Shown: positions 26,093-34,069 of the stretch, piece after piece
Numbering within the stretch: position 1 is the stretch's first letter
Layout: each line of letters opens with the position of its first letter
Assembly: GCF_027924405.1 (NCBI RefSeq)
Contig: NZ_AP026978.1
Location: 1,178,001 to 1,242,000, forward strand
DNA: 64,000 bases
Direction: 5' to 3'
Source of the DNA: Nocardia sputorum
Lineage (GTDB): Bacteria; Actinomycetota; Actinomycetes; Mycobacteriales; Mycobacteriaceae
The notes under the pieces: model-generated
The model's database searches: none
The model's input: only the letters and a program-made list of their open reading frames with translations
What the model was told of the DNA's origin: nothing
Translations under genes and position numbers: made by a program

Positions 26093-26764
26093 TCAGTCGG
26101 GGCGTGCCGATTCGGGCGACGCCAGACCGTGCTGATGGGCGTAGACGACGGCGTGGATGCGATCGCGCACGCCGAGTTTGGCGAGGATGCGGGAGACGTG
26201 CGTCTTCACCGTCTCCTCGCCGACACCCAGCTGTGCGGCGATCTCGGCGTTGCTGCGCGCGTCGGCCAGCAGGAGCAGCACCTCCAGTTCGCGCGCGGTG
26301 AGCTGCTGGACTTCCGGCGGGATGCGCGGCGGCGCGAGCGTGCTCGCGAAGCGGGAGACCAGGCGGCGGGTCATCGACGGGTCGATCAGCGCGTCGCCGC
26401 GTGCCGCGATCCGGATCGCCGTGACGAGTTCTTCGGGCGGCAGGCTCTTCAGCAGGAACCCGCTCGCGCCCGCCTGCAAGGCGCGATACAGGTTGGCGTC
26501 GCTGTCGTAGGTGGTGAGCACCAGGACATGCGTGCCGCCCGCGCCGACGATCGCGGCGGTGGCGGCCAAGCCGTCGAGTTTCGGCATGCGGACGTCGAGG
26601 ATCGCGACATCCGGTCGCAGCCGGGCGGTCTCCGTGATCGCTGCGCGGCCGTCGCTCACCTCGGCGACGCAATCGAGGTCCGGCTGGCTGTCCACGACGG
26701 CGCGCAGGCCGGAGCGGAACACGCTGTGGTCGTCGGCGATCAGGACGCGGATGGGCGGGTTCAC
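26093..26764 (-). CDS. NarL/LuxR-family response regulator
   Basis: A 223-residue two-domain response regulator. The receiver domain has IADDHSVFRSGL, phospho-acceptor Asp57 in AILDVRMP and the conserved LTTYD and GASGFLLK. The DNA-binding domain (from about 150) has TARELEVLLLLADARSNAEI and the recognition helix GVGEETVKTHVSRILAKLGV typical of LuxR/NarL proteins. The GTG start overlaps the stop of the upstream kinase gene (GTGA), so the two form one transcription unit. Confidence 0.93.
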   Translation of the reverse strand: MNPPIRVLIADDHSVFRSGLRAVVDSQPDLDCVAEVSDGRAAITETARLRPDVAILDVRMPKLDGLAATAAIVGAGGTHVLVLTTYDSDANLYRALQAGASGFLLKSLPPEELVTAIRIAARGDALIDPSMTRRLVSRFASTLAPPRIPPEVQQLTARELEVLLLLADARSNAEIAAQLGVGEETVKTHVSRILAKLGVRDRIHAVVYAHQHGLASPESARPD

Positions 26765-27918
26765 GATCCTCCGATCGGCACGGACACCGTGGTGTGCCAG
26801 TGCGTGGCGTCACGGCCGTAGTCCACCGCGCCGTCGAACAGCTCGGCGCGGCGGCGGATTCCGTTCAGGCCGCGCTGGATCGAGGGGTCGGCGGAGACCG
26901 GCTCACGGGGGAGGGGATTGGTCGCGCTCAGCACCACTCGCTTCGGCAGGTACTCCACGTCCAGGCGGACGTGCGTGCCGTCGCCGTGCCGGAGCGCGTT
27001 GGTCAGCATCTCCTGCACGATGCGGTACAGGGTGAGATTCAGCGAGTCCGGCAGTGTGACGGCGTCACCGCGCACGGTCGTCTCGACCTGCAGCCCGGCC
27101 GCGCGGACATGTTCGATCAGCCCGTCGATGTCGGCTAGTCCCGGCTGGCGCTGCCCCTCGTCCTCCCGTCCGTGCAGCAGGTCGAGCTGGCGGCGCAGAT
27201 CCACCATCGCGGCCCGGCTGCTGGATTCCACCGCCGACAACGATCGGGCGGCGGCCGCGTTCGCCGTGCCGCCCAGGGCCAGCCGCGCCGCGCCCGCGTG
27301 GATGCCGATCGCACTGACGTGGTGGGAGATCACGTCGTGCAGGTCGCGGGCGATGGCCGCCCGTTCCTCGGTGACCGCGCGCTCCAACGCCGTCCGGTGC
27401 TCCTGCTGCCGCAGGCGGGCACGCTGCTCCAGATCGGCGATGTAGGCGCCCCGCGCCGCGGTGTAGCGGCCGACGAGCCACGGGACGCAGCCCGCGGAGA
27501 CGGTCGCGGCCAGCAGCAGCCGCCAGTCCTGCGCCGCGGCGGTGTCGGTGACCAGGTGCGCCCCGGCGACTCCGGCGCACAGCGACAACATGGTCAGCAC
27601 CGAACTCGGTCCGGCGAGCCACGCCCCCGCGCGGTATCCGGCCACCAGGAACCCCACGTCGGCGAACCGCACCGGGAATCCGTGCCGATACAGCAGCAGC
27701 GCGGCCAGCAGTCGCACGAGCACTTGCGCCACCGCGACCACGCCTGCGGTCCGGGGCGGGGCGGCCAAGGCGAGATCGGCGGCGACGATGGCCGTGACAG
27801 CGGCGACCGTCTGCCACGGCGCCACCGCGAAGACGCCGCACAGACCCAGCACCACCGCGTCGATGACGGCGGCCACCACGGCGACCACCACCGACTGGCG
27901 GGCCAGCGATCTGCTCAC
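26761..27918 (-). CDS. NarL-type sensor histidine kinase (HisKA_3)
   Basis: A 385-residue membrane kinase. Seen: a five- to six-helix N-terminal membrane region (residues 8-165, e.g. SVVVAVVAAVIDAVVLGLCG), then a HisKA_3 dimerisation motif with the phosphorylated His in AIARDLHDVISHHVSAIG, and an ATPase domain with RIVQEMLTNALRHG (N box) and QRGLNGIRRRAELFDG. The start is set at GTG 27918 (VSRSLARQS); the frame continues to 28143 but without conserved sequence and across the divergent promoter. The signal is unknown. It is divergent from the hydroxylase gene. Confidence 0.87.
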   Translation of the reverse strand: MSRSLARQSVVVAVVAAVIDAVVLGLCGVFAVAPWQTVAAVTAIVAADLALAAPPRTAGVVAVAQVLVRLLAALLLYRHGFPVRFADVGFLVAGYRAGAWLAGPSSVLTMLSLCAGVAGAHLVTDTAAAQDWRLLLAATVSAGCVPWLVGRYTAARGAYIADLEQRARLRQQEHRTALERAVTEERAAIARDLHDVISHHVSAIGIHAGAARLALGGTANAAAARSLSAVESSSRAAMVDLRRQLDLLHGREDEGQRQPGLADIDGLIEHVRAAGLQVETTVRGDAVTLPDSLNLTLYRIVQEMLTNALRHGDGTHVRLDVEYLPKRVVLSATNPLPREPVSADPSIQRGLNGIRRRAELFDGAVDYGRDATHWHTTVSVPIGGS

Positions 27919-28141
27919 GTCCAACAGTTCGTCACCGCCTCCGTCCGGTTCCGGTGCCGGGTCCTGGGGCGATCCTAGTGATCCGGCTGATCGGAGACGC
28001 CGCACGGACGACAACTCTGCCCGCGCGCGGGCGCGCTCGCGTCCCCCGTGCGGGGGACGCGAAGTCCCTCGCCGGCGCGATGTTTCCCCAGGCCCGGGCA
28101 CGTAGCGTCGAAGGCCGAGGCCAGAGGAAGAAGGAGAACTC

Positions 28142-29068
28142 ATGGGTCGTGTGGAGTTCGAGTTGCTGACCTACGCCATTCCGGCGTTCGCGGTGCTCAT
28201 GCTGGTGGAGTGGATCGCCTACCGGCGCGATCCCGACCGGTCCGGCAACGGCGGATCGGCCCGTGACACCGCTTCCAACCTGACGACGTTCACGGTGGGC
28301 AGGCTGGTCAAGCCGCTGATGCAGCATCTGGTGCCGTTCTCGGCCGTGGTCGTGGCCGCGGCGATCACGCCGCTGCACCTGTCGCCGCGATCCTGGTGGG
28401 TCTGGGTGCTCGGCTTGATCGTCACGGATCTGTGCTACTACTGGGCGCACCGTGCCGACCACCGGGTCCGGCTGATGTGGACCGCGCACAACGTGCACCA
28501 CTCCAGCCAGCACTTCAACCTCTCCACCGCGCTGCGCCTCTCCTGGCTGCATCCGATCCCGAATATCCTGCGCGGGCTGGCGTGGGTGCCCGCGGCGCTG
28601 CTGGGCTTCCCCACGTGGATGATCTTCTTGTTGCAGGGCATCGGGCTGCTCTACCAGTTCCCGATTCACACCCAGCGCGTCGAGACGCTTCCGCGTCCGA
28701 TCGAGTTCCTGTTCAACACGCCCTCGCACCACCGTGTCCACCACGGCTCGAACCAGCCCTACATCGACAAGAACTACGGCGGCATTTTCATCATCTGGGA
28801 TCGCCTGTTCGGCAGCTTCGCCGCCGAATCCGAACCGGTCCGCTACGGCCTCACCAAGAACATCGGCACCGACAACCCGCTGAAGGTCAACTATCACGAA
28901 TTGGCGGCGCTGATCCGCGACGTGCGCGGCGCGAGCACCTGGCGGGGGCGGCTCGGATACATCTTCGGCCCGCCCGGCTGGACCGAGCATGCCGTGCCGG
29001 TGCCCGAGCCGGTCGAAACTCCGGTGTCGGGGCGGGCCCGGGAACACGCCGGACAGCTCGCGTCGTGA
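28142..29068 (+). CDS. Fatty acid hydroxylase / sterol desaturase superfamily membrane protein
   Basis: A 308-residue diiron membrane oxygenase family member. Seen: the histidine clusters WAHRADH (near residue 101), AHNVHHSSQHF (near 117) and SHHRVHHG (near 198), with hydrophobic helices between them. The natural substrate may be a lipid or sterol side chain. The ATG follows AGAAGGAGAA. The protein has a Pro/Glu-rich tail. The neighbouring SnoaL-like and steroid 5-alpha-reductase-like genes suggest, but do not prove, a steroid-related role. Confidence 0.85.
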   Translation: MGRVEFELLTYAIPAFAVLMLVEWIAYRRDPDRSGNGGSARDTASNLTTFTVGRLVKPLMQHLVPFSAVVVAAAITPLHLSPRSWWVWVLGLIVTDLCYYWAHRADHRVRLMWTAHNVHHSSQHFNLSTALRLSWLHPIPNILRGLAWVPAALLGFPTWMIFLLQGIGLLYQFPIHTQRVETLPRPIEFLFNTPSHHRVHHGSNQPYIDKNYGGIFIIWDRLFGSFAAESEPVRYGLTKNIGTDNPLKVNYHELAALIRDVRGASTWRGRLGYIFGPPGWTEHAVPVPEPVETPVSGRAREHAGQLAS

Positions 29069-29111
29069 CCGGGTGCGGAGTTCGTTCACCGATCTGAGCT
29101 TGCCTTGAATC

Positions 29112-29145
29112 CGGTAGCCGGGTGCTTCGGTGCATCCGGCTACCG
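29112..29145. terminator. Terminator between hydroxylase and SnoaL-like genes
   Basis: A perfect 10-bp inverted repeat, CGGTAGCCGG at 29112-29121 and CCGGCTACCG at 29136-29145, between two convergent genes. The loop can form a smaller stem (TGC/GCA). Confidence 0.6.
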
Positions 29146-29254
29146 ACGCGCGTGCTCGGAGGCGCCGAACTGACGCGTGACGGTCCGGGCAGGCGACCAC
29201 GGGGGCGCGGGCATCGGCCGATGGCGACGACTCCGCGGCGGGCGATTCGCCGGG

Positions 29255-30061
29255 TCAGTCGCCGTCGAGATAGAACGTCACGCGCGCGATGCCTTCCCCG
29301 CTGCTCGCGAACTCCACGACGGCGACTCCGAATACCGCGCCGAGCCGGACGCTCGCCGTGACGGTGTGGCCGGCGGCGATCACCTTGCTCCAGCGCATGT
29401 TCCGCACCCGATTGGTGAATTCCTCCACCGACACCGGCGTGCCCGCGGGCAATTCGATCTCCGCCCGAGACCCGAGCAGCTCGCGCGCCCGGCTCAGATC
29501 GGTGCTCGCCGCGGCGGCGAAAAGCCTTGTGGTAGCTCGTTTTCCGCGGCGGCCCACGCCACCGAGCGCCCGCATCATGCCCAGCGCGCCACCGACGCCC
29601 TGGTTGACGATCAGCTGCGGCCCGAGCTTCAGCGCCGCGGCGATCCCGGGCAGCCCGGTGCGCAGCAGTTGCCAGATCATGTTCGCCAGTTCCCAGTGCG
29701 CGGCGAGAGAGGCGATCTTCCAGACGCCGTCCTGCTCGACCAGCCGGTAGCGCAGGTGCATCGGGACGAGGACGGTGGCGCCGGTCGACATCGTGGTGAC
29801 GACAGTCAGATCGCGCAGCACCGTCGGCGGATGGACCAGGTCGCGGTCTACCCGGAACGCGATGGTGTTCGGCCCGATGAAGGTGTCGTAGAACCGTTCG
29901 ATGGCGGCGCGGCCCACGTGCGGGCGGGACCCCACCGGGTCGTTGACCTCCGCCCCGGCGGCGAACAGACCCACCCACGCGGACTTGTCGTGTGCCGCGA
30001 CCGCGCGCGGTGACGCCTCGACGGCCGTCAGCAGCGCTGCGGCCGAGGGATCCAGCGGCAT
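29255..30061 (-). CDS. SnoaL/NTF2-like protein (ketosteroid-isomerase fold)
   Basis: A 268-residue protein whose first 130 residues have the NTF2/SnoaL pattern (AVAAHDKSAWVGLFAAGAEV, DPVGSRPHVGRAAIERFYDT, VWKIASLAAHWELANMIWQL). The C-terminal half (VSVEEFTNRVRNMRW...VTFYLDGD) may be a second such domain. Members include steroid delta-isomerases and hydratases; Asp and His positions are too divergent to assign catalysis. A KstR-like operator lies 44 bases upstream, shared with the divergent reductase gene. The start is ATG 30061. Confidence 0.72.
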   Translation of the reverse strand: MPLDPSAAALLTAVEASPRAVAAHDKSAWVGLFAAGAEVNDPVGSRPHVGRAAIERFYDTFIGPNTIAFRVDRDLVHPPTVLRDLTVVTTMSTGATVLVPMHLRYRLVEQDGVWKIASLAAHWELANMIWQLLRTGLPGIAAALKLGPQLIVNQGVGGALGMMRALGGVGRRGKRATTRLFAAAASTDLSRARELLGSRAEIELPAGTPVSVEEFTNRVRNMRWSKVIAAGHTVTASVRLGAVFGVAVVEFASSGEGIARVTFYLDGD

Positions 30062-30104
30062 GATGACAGAACCTCCGTAGACGCGAGCCGGACTGGACAC
30101 ATGG

Positions 30105-30118
30105 TAGAACAAGTTCTA
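30105..30118. promoter_or_regulatory. KstR-like operator
   Basis: TAGAACAAGTTCTA is a perfect 14-bp palindrome with a two-base centre. It fits the KstR consensus TnnAACnnGTTnnA, the TetR-family repressor of cholesterol catabolism in mycobacteria and rhodococci. It lies between the divergent SnoaL-like and steroid-reductase-like genes, 44 and 57 bases from their starts. Confidence 0.75.
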
Positions 30119-30175
30119 ATTTTGGCGTCGCGTTCCGGTGTCCCGCCGGTCGCGTCCGCAGGACAAGGGAACTCG

Positions 30176-30967
30176 ATGGACTGGTATACCGGCAACACCG
30201 TGTACGACACAGTACTGACGATCGGCTTCGCGTTCGCGGCGTTCGTCGTGGTCGGCGGCTTGTTCGCGCAGAGTCCCTACGGCCGCTTCGCCTCCGGCAA
30301 GGTCGGTTTCAATCTCAATCCCCGTCTGGGGTGGTGGTTGATGGAGATCCCGGCGACGGTGGTGTTCGCCCTCTGCTATCTCGCGGGCCCGAACCGCTTG
30401 GAACCCACGGCGCTCGCCCTCGCGGCCATCTGGGTGCTGCACTACGGCAACCGTGGCTGGTTCTTCCCGCTGGCCATCCGGCAGGTGCCCGGCAAGCGGG
30501 GCAGCTTCAATGTCTCGGTGCTCGCCGCCGGTATGTTCGTCACGGCGCTGCACGGCTATCTCAACGGCTCCCTGTTCAGTCACGACTACCTCGATCAGTA
30601 CGGGCCGGAATGGCTGACCGATCCGCGGTTCCTGCTCGGGCTCGTGGTCTATCTGAGTGGCTTCGCTCTGCTGGTGCGCTCCGAATCCATCGTGCGCAAC
30701 CTGCGGGACAAGGCGGATCCGGGTGCGGCCGAGTATCGGATCCCCTACGGCGCGGGATTCCGGTTCGTCAGCAGCCCGGCCTATCTGGGCGAGCTGATCG
30801 CGTGGGCGGGCTTCGCGCTGGCGACCTGGTCGTTGGCCGGCGTGGTCATCTTCCTGATCACGGCGGGCAATCTTGTGCCGCGTGCCCTCGCCACGCACAA
30901 GTGGTACCGGGAGAAGTTCGCCGACTATCCCGTGGACCGGAAGGCGTTGATTCCGTTCGTGGTCTGA
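30176..30967 (+). CDS. Steroid 5-alpha-reductase-like membrane protein
   Basis: A 263-residue multi-pass membrane protein. The C-terminal signature is GAGFRFVSSPAYLGELIAWAG...NLVPRALATHKWYREKFADYP, with the final KWY and the conserved Glu and His of the 3-oxo-5-alpha-steroid 4-dehydrogenase family, which reduces delta-4 bonds of 3-oxosteroids with NADPH. About six hydrophobic helices are visible. The ATG at 30176 follows GGACAAGGGA. The KstR-like palindrome 57 bases upstream supports a place in sterol metabolism (inference). Confidence 0.83.
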   Translation: MDWYTGNTVYDTVLTIGFAFAAFVVVGGLFAQSPYGRFASGKVGFNLNPRLGWWLMEIPATVVFALCYLAGPNRLEPTALALAAIWVLHYGNRGWFFPLAIRQVPGKRGSFNVSVLAAGMFVTALHGYLNGSLFSHDYLDQYGPEWLTDPRFLLGLVVYLSGFALLVRSESIVRNLRDKADPGAAEYRIPYGAGFRFVSSPAYLGELIAWAGFALATWSLAGVVIFLITAGNLVPRALATHKWYREKFADYPVDRKALIPFVV

Positions 30968-31084
30968 CCTCCTTGCCGAACCGGGGTCGTCTATCCATCG
31001 ATTGCCCAACGATCGAGTCATCGATTTGCATCGGAATAACTACTAGTAGCAGGCAAATATCTGGTGTTTGAAACTGTGTGCCAA

Positions 31085-31106
31085 TGACCGATGCATAACC
31101 GATGCA
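31085..31106 (-). promoter_or_regulatory. CarH-type operator site 1 (two 11-bp repeats)
   Basis: On the minus strand, TGCATCGGTTA (31106-31096) is followed directly by TGCATCGGTCA (31095-31085): two direct repeats at 11-bp spacing. The site ends 30 bases before the TIGR01777 gene and overlaps a possible -10 for a -35 TTGAAA at 31068. The same repeat recurs near 32859 and 34534. Confidence 0.65.
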
Positions 31107-31135
31107 CTCCGTCGGTTTCGGACTAGAGTCGGGTC

Positions 31136-32485
31136 ATGGGTATCGAGTACGCGAGCGTCATCGATCTACCCCGGTCCGAGGTGTTCGCCTGGCACGGTCG
31201 CCCCGGCGCGCTGGCCCGCCTGGCGCCGCCCTGGCAGCCGGTGTCGCCCCGCGCCGAATCGGACTCGCTCTGCGACGGGCAGGCGGTGCTCGGACTGCCC
31301 GGTGGCCTGCGCTGGGTGGCGCGGCACGATCCGGGCGAGTACGACCCGCCGCGCCGGTTCGTGGACGCGGTCACCGTCGACGGAATCGGCTCGCTGCCTG
31401 CCGGACTGCTGCCGTGGCGGCACACCCACGACTTCGAGGTCGTCGACGAGACGCGTACGCGGGTGGTGGACCGGGTGGACGCGCCGGTTCCCGCCACGGT
31501 GCTGCGCCCCATGTTCGCCTACCGGCACCGGCAGCTCGCCGACGATCTCGCGGCCCATGCGCGGGCGGCCGGAGCGGGCTTCGTGTCCAGGACCGTCGCG
31601 GTGACCGGAGCGTCCGGCCTGGTCGGTTCGGCGCTGACCGCGTTCCTGTCCACCGGCGGGCACCGTGTCGTGCGGCTGGTCCGGCACGCGCCGCGCGCCG
31701 CCGACGAAAGGCTCTGGGACACCGCCGACCCCGCGCCGGACCTGCTGGACGGTGTGGACGCCGTAGTGCATCTGGCGGGGGCCTCCATCGCAGGCCGGTT
31801 CACCGAGGGGCACAAGCGCGCGATCGCGGGCAGCCGGATCGGGCCGACCCGGAAACTCGCCGAGGTGGCGGCGCGCGCGGCGGTGCCGGTCTTCGTGTGC
31901 GCCTCCGCGATCGGCTACTACGGCGCCGATCGCGGCGACGAGGCGCTGACCGAGCGGTCGATGCGCGGTGCCGGTTTCCTCGCCGATGTGGTCGAGGAGT
32001 GGGAGGACGCGACGGCTCCCGCCGCCGAAGCCGGTGTGCGAGTGGTGCGCGTGCGTACGGGCATCGTGCAGTCCCCGCGCGGCGGCACGCTGCGGTTGTT
32101 GCGCCCGCTGTTCACCGCCGGGCTGGGCGGGCGCATCGGCAACGGCAGGCAATGGCTGTCGTGGATCGGGATCGATGACCTGATCGACATCTATCACCGG
32201 GCGCTCTGGGATGCGGGCCTGTCCGGCGCGGTCAATGCCGTTGCGCCGCAACCGGTCCGGAACGCGGAATACACCAAGATCCTCGCGAGCGTGCTGCACA
32301 GGCCCACCCTGTTCCCGGTGCCCGCATTCGGTCCCGCTCTGCTACTGGGCCGCGAAGGCAATCGGGAGGTGGCGTCCGCGAACCAACGCGTCGTTCCCGC
32401 GCGGCTGGCGGAGGCCGGGCATCAGTTCCGCACCCCCGCCCTGGAACCGGCGTTACGGCACCTGCTCGGCAGGCTCGCGGACTGA
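31136..32485 (+). CDS. TIGR01777 epimerase with N-terminal SRPBCC domain
   Basis: A 449-residue fusion. Residues 1-145 form an SRPBCC-like domain (SEVFAWHGRPGALARLAPPW, RWVARHDPGEYDPPRRFVD). From 150 comes an NAD-binding extended SDR of the TIGR01777/YfcH type: TGASGLVGSALTAFL, VVHLAGASIAGRF, CASAIGYYGADRGDE, GRIGNGRQWLSWIGIDDLID, and a closing domain RVVPARLAEAGHQFRTPAL. Such genes occur in light-inducible LitR/PplR regulons together with photolyase and lipocalin (recalled), and this one carries a CarH-type operator. The reaction is unknown. Confidence 0.87.
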   Translation: MGIEYASVIDLPRSEVFAWHGRPGALARLAPPWQPVSPRAESDSLCDGQAVLGLPGGLRWVARHDPGEYDPPRRFVDAVTVDGIGSLPAGLLPWRHTHDFEVVDETRTRVVDRVDAPVPATVLRPMFAYRHRQLADDLAAHARAAGAGFVSRTVAVTGASGLVGSALTAFLSTGGHRVVRLVRHAPRAADERLWDTADPAPDLLDGVDAVVHLAGASIAGRFTEGHKRAIAGSRIGPTRKLAEVAARAAVPVFVCASAIGYYGADRGDEALTERSMRGAGFLADVVEEWEDATAPAAEAGVRVVRVRTGIVQSPRGGTLRLLRPLFTAGLGGRIGNGRQWLSWIGIDDLIDIYHRALWDAGLSGAVNAVAPQPVRNAEYTKILASVLHRPTLFPVPAFGPALLLGREGNREVASANQRVVPARLAEAGHQFRTPALEPALRHLLGRLAD

Positions 32486-32858
32486 GCCCGGGGGCGTGTG
32501 CTTCGGTGGGCGAACGGGCGTGCCGAGTCCGGCGGCGTGTGCTCGCGTGGGGCCCGATCGATGCGGCCGGCGGTCCGCGCCCGCGACGCAGCGATCCGGC
32601 TGCACGCTGTGCCAGGATGCGGCCCGAGCGCGGAAGGATCTGTCAGGCACGGGCAGCCGCTGAATCGGCGTGCGCGAGATGCCGCCGCCCGCCGGATGAT
32701 CGAACCCGGCCGAGCCGGGGCGGCATGGTCGGTGCGGCCGGAGAATCGCAGGCGCGGTGTGTGCACAGCGCTCACCGGTGACCGGTGCGGAGCTTTGCCG
32801 CACGACGAGGTCCGCTACCGCTGGGCGTTGCTGATGCGCCGGTGCCGAGATCCCATGA

Positions 32859-32880
32859 TGCATCGATTTTGCATCGTACT
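32859..32880 (+). promoter_or_regulatory. CarH-type operator site 2 (two 11-bp repeats)
   Basis: TGCATCGATTT (32859-32869) followed directly by TGCATCGTACT (32870-32880). The spacing is exactly 11 bp and the core is the same as at sites 1 and 3. No protein gene starts just downstream, so it may control a small RNA or act as an auxiliary site for the carH-like gene 344 bases away. Confidence 0.6.
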
Positions 32881-32998
32881 GCCGACTGGGTGGAAAGGGT
32901 GGCCAACCGAGGTGGTCGGCCCCCAGCCCACCGCGCTGAACGGACGTGACGGCACAGTGTGAAGTCGCGCCACGCCGCCTTCGCTGTGCCCGGAAATG

Positions 32999-33033
32999 AA
33001 CCCCCGAGGGCGGCCATCGCCGCCTCGGGGTTT
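32999..33033 (+). terminator. Terminator-like hairpin with T tail
   Basis: AACCCCCGAGGGCGGC (32999-33014) pairs with GCCGCCTCGGGGTTT (33019-33033), with one bulged G and one extra C, loop CATC. Reading on the + strand it ends in TTT. It could end the epimerase transcript or a short RNA from operator site 2. Confidence 0.55.
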
Positions 33034-33223
33034 GTCGAGTTCCATGACGGCCAGTTCGCTCAGCGCGTACTCGCCCGGCCCGAAGGCGTCCGGCCGACCG
33101 GCCTGGTAGACCCCAAGGTCGTGGCGGCTGCGGGTCGCCGATCCGAGCCGGGACGGTGTGCCGACGCGGGATCGCGGCGTGTCCGTTGATAGGGGCGGTT
33201 CGGCGGGATTCGCCCGGGGGTGC

Positions 33224-34069
33224 TCAGGCGAGCCGGTCGGCGGCGTCGACCAGGCTCTCGACCCGTTCCACGTCCTCGGGGAGGAAGACCACCTCCCACC
33301 CCGGGCCGCCGACCAGCACGCGGGCGCCCGCGCCGAGGCAGGCGCGCACCGCGGAGGTCAACGCCGTGGACTCCTGCTGCGACCACAGCAGTACGGCGGC
33401 GGGGCGGTCGAACCGGGCGAGGGTGTCGGCGAGCGCGGCGGCGGGCACGTCGGCGCCCAGCATCCGCGCCCCGGCGCCGCGTTCGGCGAGTGCCGCGCGC
33501 AGCACCTCCAGCGGCAGCGAGTGCGTCTCCCCGCTGGTGCAGGCGAGCACCACCGGCGCCATGCCGTCCGGGACCGGCGGCGGGTTCGTCCGGTGCAGCA
33601 CCGAGACGACGCACCAGGAAAGCAAGTGCTCCACATCGATGCATCCCTCGCCGCCGAGCTGCCGATCGACGATGTCGGCGAACGCGGGGCGGCACAGCAG
33701 ATTCCAGGTGTCCACCACGCCGAACGCGCGGACGTGCGCTTCGATCTGGTTCGACACCGCGGTGGTGTCCAGCGCGAAGGCCGCGGCCAGCAGCGCCTCC
33801 CGGCGGCCGAGTGTGGGCGCGGGCCCGCGCACCGCGGCCGCCGCGCCCGCCGGGCTCGCGCCCGCGCGGATCAGCGCCAGCATCCGTTCGAGCATGGCGA
33901 TGTCGGCCTCGGTGTACAGGCGGTGCCGACCCGGGCGGTGCTGCGGCGGGCCGATGTCGTAGCGGCGGTTCCAGCTGCGCAGCGTGGCGGTCGGGATACC
34001 GAGACGCTCGGCGACCGCGCGCACCGTGTATCCCGCCGCGTCGGACACGGGGACGGGACCGGTGGGCAT
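33224..34069 (-). CDS. CarH/LitR-type MerR regulator with B12-binding domain
   Basis: A 281-residue regulator. The N-terminal MerR domain is seen in YTVRAVAERLGIPTATLRSW (residues 14-33) and GRHRLYTEADIAMLERM. Next come a helical cap and a Rossmann cobalamin-binding domain with SGETHSLPLEVL, whose His183 aligns with the lower axial His177 of Thermus CarH, and a closing GGPGWEVVFLPEDVE. Glu147-His148 align with the CarH adenosyl-capping Glu141-His142. Gln137-Leu138 replace Trp131-His132, so light chemistry could differ. CarH proteins repress in the dark with adenosylcobalamin and release DNA in light. The gene sits between three matching operator sites and near a photolyase. Confidence 0.83.
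   Translation of the reverse strand: MPTGPVPVSDAAGYTVRAVAERLGIPTATLRSWNRRYDIGPPQHRPGRHRLYTEADIAMLERMLALIRAGASPAGAAAAVRGPAPTLGRREALLAAAFALDTTAVSNQIEAHVRAFGVVDTWNLLCRPAFADIVDRQLGGEGCIDVEHLLSWCVVSVLHRTNPPPVPDGMAPVVLACTSGETHSLPLEVLRAALAERGAGARMLGADVPAAALADTLARFDRPAAVLLWSQQESTALTSAVRACLGAGARVLVGGPGWEVVFLPEDVERVESLVDAADRLA

Larger units (their letters stand above)
32486..33223. other. 738-bp gene-poor region between epimerase and carH-like gene
   Basis: No reading frame on either strand has conserved or domain-like sequence; those present are Arg/Ala-rich shadows of GC-rich DNA. The region holds an isolated CarH-type operator (32859-32880) followed by a terminator-like hairpin (32999-33033), leaving room for a short transcript of about 100-150 nt. 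Confidence 0.5.

Noticed and set aside
32498..32962. Long open frames between epimerase and carH-like gene as genes
   Set aside because: They are Arg/Ala-rich, lack domain-like patterns and ribosome sites, and overlap other such frames on both strands.
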